Assembly (NCBI RefSeq): GCF_027942865.1
Contig: NC_134524.1
Coordinates: 30,356,536-30,420,535, forward strand
DNA from: Odontesthes bonariensis
Lineage: Eukaryota > Chordata > Actinopteri > Atheriniformes > Atherinopsidae
DNA length: 64,000 bases
Direction of reading: 5' to 3'
Part shown: positions 13,061 through 25,500 of the stretch, in pieces
Numbering within the stretch: the stretch's first letter is position 1
Layout of the letters: each line of letters begins with the position of its first letter
Program-made: the position numbers and the translations under genes
The notes under the pieces: model-generated
Databases searched by the model: none
Told to the model about the DNA's origin: nothing
Seen by the model: only the letters and a program-made list of their open reading frames with translations

Positions 13061-13440
13061 AAGGGGAAGTTCGGTTTTGAACCAGGACCTTATTTCTGGC
13101 ATAAAATACGTTCATCTACTCACCAATAACGGTTTGGTGAAAGTCGGCGTCCTTCGGAAGATATTTAGATCACTCGAGATCCGCATATATCCATATAACG
13201 GGAGAGAACAGGGCATAGACAATACAACCTCTAAAAGGCATTATCTGTCTTTATTTCACCAATACTTTAAGACCAATGAATGAATAAACGCGTACTATTG
13301 CACTGTTAGCTCAGAGCTGCCGTGTTGTTATTATTGAGGGCTATTGGGGGGGCTTATGGGGGCTTTCTACACACGCATAGATGGGATGACGTCATTGACG
13401 CGCCGCTGCAGCACAGCTCATTCACTCCAGTGAGGACGTC
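13061..13440 (+). mobile_element. Possible second TTAA-type miniature element (one end)
   Basis: TTAAAGGGGAAGTTCGGTT at about 13059-13077 matches the TTAA-AGG start style of the elements at 8079 and 24045. I did not find the matching right end, so the extent is approximate. Confidence 0.3.
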
Positions 13441-13649
13441 CATCGTACTCATTGTCCGTAAAAGGTTAGCCACATTGGGGGACACTGGAGATTCCATGGA
13501 ACAGCTGTGCTTCTGTCTGTGGAAACGGTCATTGTACTTGAAGTAGGTAGTGGAGAGCCAGAGGCTCAACAGGACACAGATCTTGTAAGGAGGGAAGTTG
13601 GGTCATTCAGTGAGTCATCTTGCTGCAGCTGTTTCCCAACTGTCTCCAG

Positions 13650-14631
13650 TAGTGCTGGGCGGTATGACCAAAAATACATATCACGGTATTTTTTCACGAT
13701 ATCACGGTTTCACGGTATATCACGGTATTTTTTTTTCATGCATAATTAGGTGTTCACAGCATTTTCTACAGATTGAGAACAGAATTACTGCAGTAGATTA
13801 CCTTAGGATGGTCTATTTTACCGTCATAGAATAACGCCCCACAAAATGATGCTGTTTACAAAGAAGTGCTACTCATGATTCTAATGAAGTGAGGAATCGG
13901 AATGCAAACACAATTGCAGTCAAAATGCAGAACTTTTACTGTGCAAATTTCAAACATCTTTTATGAAAATCAATACAAAAAAGTAGTGCAACTTGCAATA
14001 ATTATATTTTTGCATCAATATGAGGTATTCACATTCAAATAAATTAGGTAGATTCACGTTCTAGCTCTAGCAAACGCGTCTTGAAGTGACATTTGGCTCG
14101 ACTTTTCTTTTGCTTTCCCCGTGTTACCTGCTGATGTGGCGGGTGCTGACCTTAACGTCATGCATTCTTGATATTCTAAGACATGCTTACGGCTAAGGCG
14201 ATGGAGCAAAGTGCTCGTGTTGCCACCTCCAGCGACAACTGTAGCCCGACAACACTTGCATAAAATGGTTGTTTGGTCGACGTCGGATTTTTTTAAACCA
14301 AAAAACTTCCAAACTACAGACACGGCTCCTTTTTTTGGCACAAGTTCTTCTGTGTCAGCATGTTCTACTAGTTCTGCAGCTTCGATTTCGGAACTTTCCA
14401 TGTCTATCCTATCCACCTTCACCTTCGCGTAACGCAAGTGCTTATTACCTCCTCGCACCCATAGACAGTAAACATGCGTGTTTAGAAGCGCAACACTGAA
14501 AAGGGTCCCGTCTCAAACAATGTCGCGCGACGCAGTGTTCCCCCCGTTGTGTAATCAAATACACCGGTATGGCGGTATATTAAAAATTCATATCATAACG
14601 AAATTATAAACTGGTATTCCGCCCAGCACTA
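13650..14631 (-). mobile_element. hAT transposon remnant with BED-finger exon (982 bp)
   Basis: Ends TAGTGCTGGGCGG (13650) and CCGCCCAGCACTA (to 14631) are inverted copies, flanked by a perfect 8-bp duplication GTCTCCAG at 13642-13649 and 14632-14639. Eight-base duplications with TAGTG ends define hAT elements. The minus strand (14458-14054) encodes about 134 residues with a BED-type finger: VWKFFGLKK, then CKCC, then LLHRLSRKHVLEY. This is the N-terminal region of a ZBED/hAT transposase; the catalytic domain is missing. Confidence 0.88.
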
Positions 14632-14639
14632 GTCTCCAG

Positions 14640-16036
14640 TGCTGCTGAAATCAGTATACGAGTAAAAAGTGGGGTCACATCAAAGGACACAGTGATTTCA
14701 CTTGGAGACAATTCAGATGTTGGATCTTCTTTCACTGTATACGACTCTATTTACAAGTCTCTTTTTGGCCTTGTAGGTGGTGTTATCACTCAGCAATGTT
14801 GTTATTTGTTGCTGTGTTGAGAACCACAGTGCATCTTCCCTCGTCTGCTGGAAAAATGGGGATGTTTTGATCTCTGCTGAGAGATGTCACTGCCGACTAG
14901 GGGTGGGACGATATGCTTTGGTCACGATTCGATTGTATCACGATTCTAAGGTGCCGATTCGATTTGTATCACGATTCTTGATAATTGCGATTCGATATAA
15001 TCAGTAATTGCAATTTTCTTCCTCCTTAAAAAACAAACAAGTTGAATCATACACTTCTAGAATGAATGTCGTTCCCATAAGCAATGCACATCAGTCTGTG
15101 TCAGTCATTCCAGCAGCTGACATTTATTTCAATTGAGACAAAAAGAGGTACTTAACATGTACAGCTTTTTTTACAGTTACAAAATTAATTGAAATGTCCA
15201 CACAGCACAAATGTGGGCTAGTCTTAACATAACGTAATGAATGTAATGTAATGAATTAATTAAGTTTTTCTGGACACGGATATGACGTAATATAATCGAT
15301 TTAGGGGAGAAAAATCGATTTTTAAAATCATCCCATAAAAATAAAAATCGCGATATGTCCATGAATCGATTTTTTCGCCCACCCCTACTGCCTTCCTTTC
15401 CTGTAGTGTGAGGTTAGAGGGAGGAGTTTTAGAGCTAGAGAGGGGTGCTGCTACCTTCATATGCAGTTGTTCCTTTTTCTGCCTCAGAGATTTTCATTCC
15501 TAATTGGAGATTCAATAGCTGTAATGAGGTCCACTACTGGCGGTTGTTGTGGAGAAATGGCAAAGTTGAGTCCTTTGGCTAAAACATCCTTTTCTGGTTG
15601 GGTGAGGTCCCCATCTGATAAGCTCTTCAACCAGTGGTCCTGAACGTCCATGTCTGTAGTGTCATCATGTCCTTGTCTGACAGATACAGATGTGTTCGGA
15701 GAAGCATTGGCTCTTAGTTGTAGGGTTTGGAATTTCCACCTTTTTAAAGAGATACTACTCATTTATTTTAGTCAGGCATTCATCTTGAGTCCTATTGTAA
15801 GAGTAAGATCCAGTGTTAACAGAGCTCAACTCTGGATAAGAATTAAACGAATCTTGAACTTCATTTCTAAATCTCCATCCTTTTTTAATTTTTTTTAAAA
15901 GGTTTTCTTTTTTTTTGGCTATTGGTTGCCGATTTAGATGGTGACAGTGCAGTAAAACAGGAAACATGAGGAAAGAGAGAAGTGAGGGCATTTTTTCCAA
16001 TATTATAAGCCAATTAATTTCTTGGCTGTCGGGCAC
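14640..16036 (-). pseudogene. Penelope-like retroelement fragment, split by a hAT insertion
   Basis: On the minus strand, 15762-15388 reads EKDVLAKGLNFAISPQQPPV, VDLITAIESPIRN and, in another frame, KTPPSNLTLQERKAVG. Across the element at 14898-15387 it continues with SLSRDQNIPIFPADEGRCTV. This order (AKGLNF, VDL...ESAIR, PPSNLT..ERKA, then PAD.GR.TVV) is that of the region leading into the reverse transcriptase of Penelope-like elements, as I know them. Several frame breaks and stops show it is dead. Sequence from 15763 to 16036 is open but not recognised. Confidence 0.6.
14898..15387. mobile_element. hAT-like miniature element (490 bp)
   Basis: Ends TAGGGGTGGGACGAT and CGCCCACCCCTA are inverted copies. 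The flanks CTGCCGAC (14890-14897) and CTGCCTTC (15388-15395) match at 6 of 8 positions, fitting an old 8-bp duplication. The inside is a series of ATCGATT/AATCGTGAT words with no coding capacity. It interrupts the Penelope-like fragment. Confidence 0.8.
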
Positions 16037-17025
16037 CTAAATGCTTCTTGCTGCCCCTGCATCAAATATAGCTTAAAAATGCTTATTTCACTTACACAGT
16101 ACTCACGTTGTGCATTTTCACATCAGAATTAAAATTAAGTTAAATGTTACATCAAAGTGTTACATCCATCACAGGGTCCCAAAAACAGGATAATCCAGCC
16201 CTGCTGAACGAGGACTGTTAAGAATTTGACTTCTGTGAAACATAAATCTCATCTGACTGAAGCTGTCACAAAAACGAAACAACACTGTGTTTGCTCTGAA
16301 TATACTAAATCTACAGATAACAAGGGAGCTATTCATTCTGATGAATGCTGGTGGAACATAAATCTCTGCATCATGACAAGCTCACTAAGAGACGAGAGCT
16401 GATTTAATAACCGAAGTTTTTCTCTAATATTTGATGTTAACAGTCACGCAGGGACTTTGTCTAAGTAAAACGCTCCAAAATGACAAATATTAATTTTCAG
16501 CAATTACCCACTAAAAGAAATCTACAAATCCAGCCACGCATTCAGTTATAGCATTTTTTTACTTTACAGACATATTTCAGTCGGTACCAAAATAGTACTG
16601 TTGTTTAATATATTGTTCTGTGAGACGAAAAGAGGCTATATCCCACCAGATTCCAGCAAAACGGCCCGTCTTGTCCTCTGAAACCCTGTAGTAGTACAAC
16701 ATTCACTGCCATTTGCTGATCCAGCTTCCTGCTGATGTCTGAGCAAATTACGCCTTAAATTAAACCCTTCGAGTTAAGTTGTTCACAAGAATTCAAAAAA
16801 ATATTAAAAATGTATTTTCAGATTAGTTATTAGCATTTCTATCACTTGTGATAATACTGTAGCAGATTTGCCTTCAAACAACTTGATTATTAAAACTGAT
16901 GATAAGTAATAATACTGATCTTATTACAATATGACCCATATAACTTAAATGGGCCGAGGTGCTCTGCGCATTATCCAAAGTTTCATCTTTTTGTGAAAAC
17001 AGTGAAATCTAAGTGTATATTATAC
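16037..17025. other. No gene recognised
   Basis: AT-rich DNA; no domain, splice-consistent exon or inverted repeat was found. Confidence 0.4.
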
Positions 17026-17033
17026 TTATATAT

Positions 17034-17814
17034 TAGGGCTGGGCGAGTTAACTCGTTAATTAGCACTTTGAGATTTTATTGTAAATGTAAAGTGCATTAT
17101 AAATAAAATGTATTATTATTATTATTTAACGGCGATAAATATTTTATCGCGCAATAACGCAGGTTTTTTTTATTTATTATTTTTCGGGGCTTTTGTGCCT
17201 TTTAATGGATAGGAAAGTTCAGAGAGACAGGAAGCAGGGGGCAGAGAGAGGGGGAACGACATGCAGCACAGGGACGTCCGATGCGGGACTCAAACTGGGT
17301 TTTTATTTTGACGGTTGATTAGCATGTCAGAATCCAATAGAAGTAACTCTCATCATTACTTCTATTGGTCAGACATTTCCTCTTGCTACACCCTCTAAAA
17401 TGGACTAAAATATTATTTTTTTTCCCCAAACATTCTATTTTAGTGGGTGCAATGGGGCCGTGAGGAGGTTTTCAGACAATATGATAAAAAATGCTCAAGA
17501 AAACATCTCATACCCCACCTTTAAAGGCAAAACACACAACTGATAGCAGCAAGTCATTCAAGGAAACAGACAGTGGAGCGAGGCTTCTACATAAAAACTA
17601 CAAAAAGATGCTGATGTTAAAAGTGTGTTTGCACAACAATGTTATGGCACTTTCATTCATATGGCAGCACATTTAAAATAAAACTAAATGCTAAAAGCTA
17701 TACACTACTTTTGGATTCATTTTTGGATTTTGCGTACAAATGCGATTAATCGTGATTAATCAGGGAAATCATGTGATTAATTAGATTAAAAATTTTAATT
17801 GTTGCCCAGCCCTA
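17034..17814. mobile_element. hAT-like non-autonomous element (781 bp)
   Basis: Ends TAGGGCTGGGC and GCCCAGCCCTA are inverted, flanked by a perfect 8-bp duplication TTATATAT (17026-17033 and 17815-17822). Sub-terminal words such as GCGATTAATCGTGATTAATC are typical of this family. An internal stretch near 17180-17300 (AGGGGGCAGAGAGAGGGGG) looks like a separate dispersed repeat. No transposase. Confidence 0.88.
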
Positions 17815-18259
17815 TTATATATACTACCAAATTCCCAATAAAGATGCTGTCATTTAAATATTTTTCAGTTTATTTAGTCAGACAGGAAAATCAGACCATT
17901 AAAACTACATGTCAAGCGATCGCTAAAAGCATTGCCACACTGTCATTCTGCTCTAAAAAACACTTTTAACGGCAGCATCATCTGAAAATACCACCATTAA
18001 AACGACTTATAGTTTATGTCTGTGCAGTAAATTTGGATATACTTGCATGTACAATGATTTCTGACAGAGGAAGTTGGAAGAAACGGAAAGTCTTGAATGC
18101 GTCCTCACACAGTCCACAGCACTGTGGCATCAGACACACTTTGGGAAGGGTTCCCCTTCTGTGCATGTAAACTGCGACGAGGATGGTGGTCTAATTAAAT
18201 GGCCTGGTCGAGCTGTAAACGTAGCTCAACTCAACAGCACATCTATCCATGCTTAAGAG

Positions 18260-21000
18260 TGTTCTGCTGGGAAACATTTTATCCTAGTAGTTCTGCAATT
18301 TTTCATTTAGTTTTTAATGCTGCATGACGAAGTTTTAACATAAATTTGTAGAGGCAACAAAGAAGAGCAAGTTTAAAAAAAAAAAAAAAACTTTGCTGCT
18401 TGTCATCGATACTTTAGATGCATTGAATCGTTAACGTGCATCTTAATAGAATCAAATCATGAGGCCAGAGCGTCAAACTTGTGAAACATTCCATTTTTTT
18501 TGGCTCTTTTTCCACACAGTCTGTCCCAAAGTGGTGAGCCCTTCCCATCCAAGACTCGCATATATGAAAATCACCGTTATACATGGATGAGCTGCCCTGA
18601 TTTCTGAAAACTGCCATGGGAAAACCAAAATCATATGGGTCGACTTCAGACAATGATATATTTTTAACATTTCTACAATTTCAAACACAAAAGAGAAAAT
18701 GGATAGTATCTGTTTGATATGGCCAACCACAACAGTGAGTTGTTCACATCCTCTAACTCATGATACAGTGTAAGTCAGTCAGCTGACAGCGATACAGAAG
18801 CATCCTTGTATGTACTAACACAAGCACATGGCACACTTTCAAGGCAAGCAATCAGCATCATTTTGTGAAATAAAATACCAGATTATCACTGCTATAAACA
18901 AAGAGCTGAGCTCCAAACTATACACAGCATTGTTTTAACTTTTGCTTTCCTCCAACAAAGAGCCAAAGCAATCTTGCCTGCAGATGTTGGCGAACAAATC
19001 CATGTGAAATTTATTGTTCCCCTGTGCCTTGAGCCCCATTAGTTTACAAGGCAAGTAAACACAAGATCAGCACATCAGGTGGGACAAGCAGGGCCTACAC
19101 ATGTGCAACAAAAGTAGCATTGTGTGTCAGTGTTGTAGCCTCTGTTTAACAGAATTGTGGGGGCAGAATGGGTGGAGCTCGACCACTCATGGTTGTAAGC
19201 TTGCTCAACTTTTTACTGGAAGAAATGCACCTATATTTTTCCCCCTATTACCTGCGCAAATAAAAATGAACTAGCAGTTCCAAGATTAGAAACGCCACAC
19301 TGTTCACTGTGCGTTTTCTGTGGACAAATCTGTCAATTGCCACTGAATCCTGAGAGCGGACACACGATCACCGTGCAACTTATCAGAAACACCAAACTTG
19401 CTTCTCTGTTACCAGGCCACGGCACAAACGACAAAGAGAGGAAGTATTGCGCAAACAAAAATACTGGATTCACACCACAAAACTGGCGAGACCCCGTGCG
19501 CAAAAACAAAGACAGCTGTGTGGACCCCAGACATTTGCACGCACTCTGCCGAAAATGCAACTCTTGCCTTTGGAGGCAACTTCCACACACCTACGTGCTG
19601 CTGTCATGTTCCTGTACATGTTGCAACCATTTAAAAGTGATCTGATCTTTGCTAAAAAGGTAGCTTTTTTTAATTTATTTTTTTAGTTTCTGTTTGTTTT
19701 GTTTCTTATTCATTTTAAGAATCACTATTAAATATCAATCAAGGTCAAGTGCACCGAGCACTACTGAACTTGATTTGAATGTCAACTATCTGTACAGTAT
19801 GAGCCCGCCTGTTTTTCCCCACTATCATCCTCCTCCTTCAAAATATAGAAAAGAATGCGGTAGCAATGCTTGTAAAAACTGCATTAGGGGAAAAAAAATA
19901 AAAATGAAAGCAGCTCTGCAAAACACCACAGCAGAAACTAATCAAAAACGTTTGAAACATTTATGAAGTGGTGCAGGGCATGCTGTCTGACGTAGGTACG
20001 TTTCCCGAAAAGTCAAATAATAGTTACATTCTTTGAGGGTAGAATGAGAGAGAGTGTTCCTCCCCAGAAACGATGTTGTGTCGGAACGCACAGTTTGCGT
20101 TCAATCACTGAACGGACAGAATATGGGTCTCGTTATTTACTCACCTAAACTGTTTGTAGAGGAGTCCATAATCCGAGGTTGGAGTTTTGTTGCAGTTTAT
20201 GTCAGAGCTCGCACTTGAAGTGTGTTTTCCATGCTGAGAGGAGTGTCACACACTGGAGACTTGTGTCAATTGCGTAGTTTTGCACGAACACCGGAAACGT
20301 GGGCTTTTCCTGTAAATAAAGCTCTTTTCATCATAACCTCCCCTCCCCCCCGCAAAAAAATTATTAGTTGAAAATAAAACGATATTGTTTAGCTAATATA
20401 ACTTTTGGCTTACAAGTAGCCTACACGGAATAGTAATTAAAAAAGGGAAAAACAGAAAAAAGGATCACACCGTCCGTGAAAGGACTAAAAATCGTCTCCC
20501 GGAAGTCAATTGGCGTGGTAATAAACGGTCTATAAATCTTCCCCGGACACTGAGAGTAAGCCAAATCATCTGGATGTAGTTAACCAGGGAATACTTGCAT
20601 AAAACTTCTTCAGAATAAATCTCAGCGCAGGTCGAGGGAAAAACTCGCTGTCTATTTGTTGGTAGGTCTTTGTCGCCCCCTGACGACTTCGTTGAGAAGT
20701 GCACGTTCTCATGTGGCCACAGCTGCTTCCTCAGATAAGACATTCTCTCCTTTGATTACATGCGATAAATGGAAGATCATGACAGTTTTAGGCTTTATTA
20801 AGCTTTCGCTTGTTAATACCTACTTGAATACATTGCTTTTAATTGATTTGCTGGGTTTAATTGCATTTTTTCTTGGACTGTACAAAGAAACGTAATCCCG
20901 AGATAAATTGCCTAAAAGGCGCTGAAATTTGACTGGAGTCAAACCAGTCCTCGCTTTTATTTCGCATATAAAAGGGATTGCAGTTTTTACGTTTAAAAGC
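18260..21000. other. Gene-poor stretch
   Basis: No exon chain could be built. 20050-20750 is somewhat richer in CG dinucleotides and could be an upstream promoter or a decayed element; minus-strand frames there show no known motif. Confidence 0.35.
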
Positions 21001-21039
21001 AGCTTTCAAAATAAGATAATAATTTCTCTATACGGGCCA

Positions 21040-21245
21040 CACAGAGACAAACGAGACACACAACAACCATCCACGCTCACACTCACTATTAGGATCAATT
21101 TAAATTCGCCTATGAACCTCACATGCACGTTTATGGACGGTGGGAGGAAGCCAGTGCCTGGAGAAGAACATGCGAACCCCACACAGAAAGGCCCCAGTCA
21201 GGATTTGAAACTGGAACCCTTTTGCTGTGAGGCGGTGGTACGCCT
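21040..21245 (+). repeat. Dispersed fish repeat
   Basis: CATCCACGCTCACACTCACT, GTGGGAGGAAGCCAGTGCC and CACACAGAAAGGCCCC are well-known words of a dispersed fish retroelement tail. A second copy with the same words lies at 28385-28520 in ecsit intron 5. Confidence 0.65.
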
Positions 21246-21449
21246 GTGTTATAAATGGCAATAAGAAATAAAAACAATGCACTGTGTCATGCCCAAAATA
21301 CTCTGGAATTATGGTTTCACATTTCAAAATTAGATCTCCGTGACAATTCATACATGAAATATAACGTTTTGAAATATATCACCAGGCTGAGATGATATTG
21401 TTTGACTCAGAGGATGTGTACTCTGAAATTAAACTGGTATGTGAATCCA

Positions 21450-21729
21450 AGATTAAGATCATATTTATTTGTCATGCATACACATGAAATTTGTCCTCCG
21501 CTTTTAACCCATCCAGGTTGGCACCTGTTGACACACACATGAGCCATTCGCAGCGCCCGGGGAGCATGGAGGTACAGTGCCTTGCTCAAGGGCACCTTGG
21601 CTGTGACAAGGAGGTGGACTCACACCCCTCCAGCTGTCAGTTCCACCTATGTTTTTGAGTGGCGAGAGTGGGAATCGAACCTGCCAACCTTCCGGTTATT
21701 GGACGACCGACTCTAATCACTGAGCCACC
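21450..21729 (-). mobile_element. tRNA-headed SINE
   Basis: Read on the minus strand from 21729 it starts GGTGGCTCAGTGATTAGAG, an A-box, and has a perfect B-box GGTTCGATTCC at 21681-21671. This is an internal RNA polymerase III promoter. The body then runs on for about 200 bases (GGTGCCCTTGAGCAAGGCAC) and ends in an AT-rich tail. The tRNA-like part cannot fold as a full cloverleaf, so it is a SINE rather than a tRNA gene. Confidence 0.75.
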
Positions 21730-22569
21730 TCACATCACTTGAATGTTATTTTGGTATTGGGAATATAAACTCATGTATGAAATGTAACTGTGATATAATT
21801 TTGAAATTTGAAACCATGATTTCAGAGTATTTTGGGAATAAGATAATTCTTTTTTTCTCCCCCTTATTGCTATTCATAACAGCAATACTAAGTGAAAATT
21901 ACTTGCAAAATATGAAATACCTTTCAGAGAAATCATGCTTTTACTTTGAAAGCTGCGCTTAAAGTTACTACCGTAATCTTCTTTATATGCGCACACAACA
22001 AAATAAAGCGAGGGCTGGCTCGACAGTCTTTCAACAAACGAGGGCTTGCTTTACCGCTGTCTTTTGATTGCATGATTAATTCTGAGGGAAAGTGCTAAAT
22101 AATTTGATATCCAACGCATAGCATATAATAAAAGAAAGATCCAGTGGAACAATAATTTGAGCTAATGTTTCTCTTGTTTGGGGGGAAGGAAATGTGCGCG
22201 CATACAGGATGTTCCGCCGGCTTCTCAACATGGAGGTGTCCCTGGAAAGAATTTTGAAGGAGACTGAATTCTGAGTATTTTTGTTTGCACGGTAGGCATG
22301 AAAACAGTTTCATATGCGAGCTTCGGATGTACTTGGAGGATATATTACAGAATATATGGATGTAACAAAAAAAGTTTGACATTTTGCTCATTTTGCCCTC
22401 ATTTTATCCAGGTGAAACTTGCTGTTGCTTGAACAAACCAGTAATACGCGCGTTTTGTTTTCTGAGGTATTGTTGTGTTAATGAATTTGGCATCTCTCAT
22501 AATTGTCCATGTGTTGTTGATTTAACTTGTACAGTCCAGTTAGCTGAAGATCAGTCGGATGGATAAACA

Positions 22570-25500
22570 ATGACGTGCTCTCGCTGCCTCCTGCAGCTGC
22601 AGTGCCTCAGACTGCTCAGGCATGCAGGCCGGCAGGCTGCCGGGTACAGTGCTCTGCTCCAGTCACCGAGTTCCAGTCAGTTCAGTGTGCATCCCGACCC
22701 ACAGCACCAGGTAATCTTTATTCTGTACTTTGGCACTCAGTCTGTGTTCAAATGATGGCTTATTTCATGTGTTATATGCTTGATAACAAGGACTGAAAGT
22801 TATGTAAGAATAGGGTTGCCAACTCCCTGAAAAATAAATAAAAGTGAAATGATTTTTTTAACTATTTTACTCGAACCTGAATTGAATTAGATGCATATTT
22901 TTGAGTGACATTACCACAAGGAAAACAAATTATTATCCAGCAATTCACTTTAATAAAAAATAACTGTTTATTAATTGAATAAAAATCAGTATCTTTCTTA
23001 AACAGAACCCTGTCCTGCTTAAATTAAAACTGTATACATTAATATAAAACAATAGATAGAAAGCAGAACATTCATTCGGTAATAGTGCACATTTTTAGTG
23101 CAATAACAAAAGTGCAAACAGAAAATCTGTAGAAAACTTTCTGTTTGCTTTGTGTCTTCCGCTATCTTCATCCCTCGACCAATGGGATGAGTGTATTCTG
23201 TATCGTCATACTTGTGTGTGAATATGCTGTCAGCTCATTGGTCACAGAGCAGGACAGGGCCTGGGAACAAGTCTACCTACATTTTCACATAAAGCGCCCT
23301 GTTATTAATTTCCATTGGCATGATACTGACTATTTTTTTACTCTCACAGTAATAAGGGACAAAGTGCGTCCCTTTTCAGCTCAATACGGGACGGGTGCTT
23401 TTGTTTCTAAATACAGGACGGTTCCGTTTTTCAAGGGACAGTTGGCAACGCTATGTAAGAATATCAGACATTTTCTGAATCTCAATTATAGTTTTTAAAT
23501 CGGTACACATTCAACCTACCTAGTTTCCCATTTTGGAATTTATTCTATAAACCGTTTGAATTTCTTATTTTCCCTGACAAAGCAAGGCTGGCTTCCTCTG
23601 TTTATTGTTTGAGTACAGTTGCTGGCCCGAAACGGTTAAAAACACATCAGGGAGCCACACGATGACGCATTCCAGATCATGATCACACTAAATGGAGTTT
23701 TTGACTCAGTCTCACAGTTACTAGCTTCTTTTTATCGTGGTTGCACTGACATCCCATAGGGCACCAAGTCAGAGCATGTTTGCTTCAGTGTTAAGATCAT
23801 TTAAAATATTTCCACAGGCACCCAGACACCAACAATTTATGTAGAACTAAAATTGTTTTAACCTGTTTTTTCACAAACATCCTTTGAATTTGATTATTTG
23901 CTGCTGACTCTTGTACTGCCTCAACAGTCAGTACTGACTTACTTATTTTATCAATTTCAAACATGCGTGGTTTTATGATAGTAATAATCATCATAAAAGT
24001 AAAATCAGTTTATGCCAGCATTCTTACTTACCACTTGGATTTAAAGGGATAGTTCCCCTCTTTTGACATAAAGCTGTATGACATCCCATATTAGCAATAT
24101 CATTTATGAACACTGACTTACCCCCTGCTGCGTCCTGTGAGCGGAGTTCCAGCTGAGTTTTGGGGTCAACGAAGCTAGTCCGGCTAGTTGGCTGGGGCTT
24201 GAAAAATAAAGCGTCTTGCTTCTCAAAAACATATGCGTTCAAAAGAGTAATACATTTGCATCACAAAATTGTTTTGCATGAAAAAGTCAGACCTCACTTC
24301 GCTTGGCGCTATTTTTGCCTCCCTTGATATCGATGCGTCCAATGTAAAACTGTGCAGACTGAAGAGTAGACCGAGTACTCCCCTGCTTCCGAGCAGCAAA
24401 CACCATAACAGGTGCAGCTATCGCTAGGTGGCTGGACGCATTGATATCAAGGGAGGCAAAAATAGCGCCAAGTGAAGTGAGGTCTGACTTTTTCATGCAA
24501 AACGATTTTGTGATGCAAATGTATTACTCTTTTGAACGCATATTTTTTTGAGAAGCAAGACGCTTTATTTTTCAAGCCCCAGCCAACTAGCCGGACTAGC
24601 TTAGTGGACGCCAAAACTCAGCTGGAACTCCGCTCACAGGACGCAGCGGGGGGTAAGTCAATGTTCATAAATGATATTGCTAATATGGGATGTCATATAA
24701 TACAGCTTCATGTCAAGAGGTGAACTATCCCTTTAAGACGATGCTGAAACTGGCCCCTACCCAATGTACAGCATTCCTCTGAGTTTGGGTGGATCATTGA
24801 GAGAGCCCAACATTTTTTAGGATTTTCCCCATGTCAATTATGTTAGAAGCAAATCATATTCATTTTTGTTCTTGTGCCCAACAGTCCCGTGAAATGTCCC
24901 GTGAAATATCCTCCCAGGTCACGTTTGCTTTTTTTCAGCCGTTAATTATTCTTTCAGGCAAAGCAATTCAAAGTTTCTGTTTTCGTACACGTATCACAAA
25001 CCAATCTTCACTTGCAGGTGTTGAGGCACATTCACGTCAGCCCAGCCTGGGCAAAGAGTCGGCCCGTGCCTGCTCGGTTTGTTAATGAGGACGACCAGAA
25101 AAGAGACAAGTCTTTGGTCACCCGTGATGACTTGTTTGAACAGGTGGCCAGAGAGACCAAAACAAAGGCCACATTTAACCAAGTAATTGAAGTGTTCAAC
25201 AAGAGGGACATTAGACGTCGGGGTCATGTGGAGTTTATCTATGCTGCTCTGAAGAAAATGCCAGAGTTTGGAGTGGAGACGGACCTCAGCGTCTACAACA
25301 GACTGCTGGATGTTTTTCCAAAAGAGGTGTTTGTGCCCAGAAACTTCATCCAGCGAATGTTTAACCACTATCCCAGACAGCAGGAGTGTGGAGTGCAGTT
25401 ACTGGAGCAGATGGAGAACTATGGTGGGTGTCTTTTGGCTTTTTAAACTTCTGGAACATCACATACTTCATAGAGCGTTATTCCAAACATACTTATATAA

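Noticed and set aside
20465-20743. A 92-codon minus-strand frame as a gene
   Set aside because: No known motif, no splice-consistent partner and no repeat support; left as unexplained.
21671-21729. A tRNA gene on the minus strand
   Set aside because: The A- and B-boxes are present but the acceptor and anticodon stems do not form and a SINE body follows.
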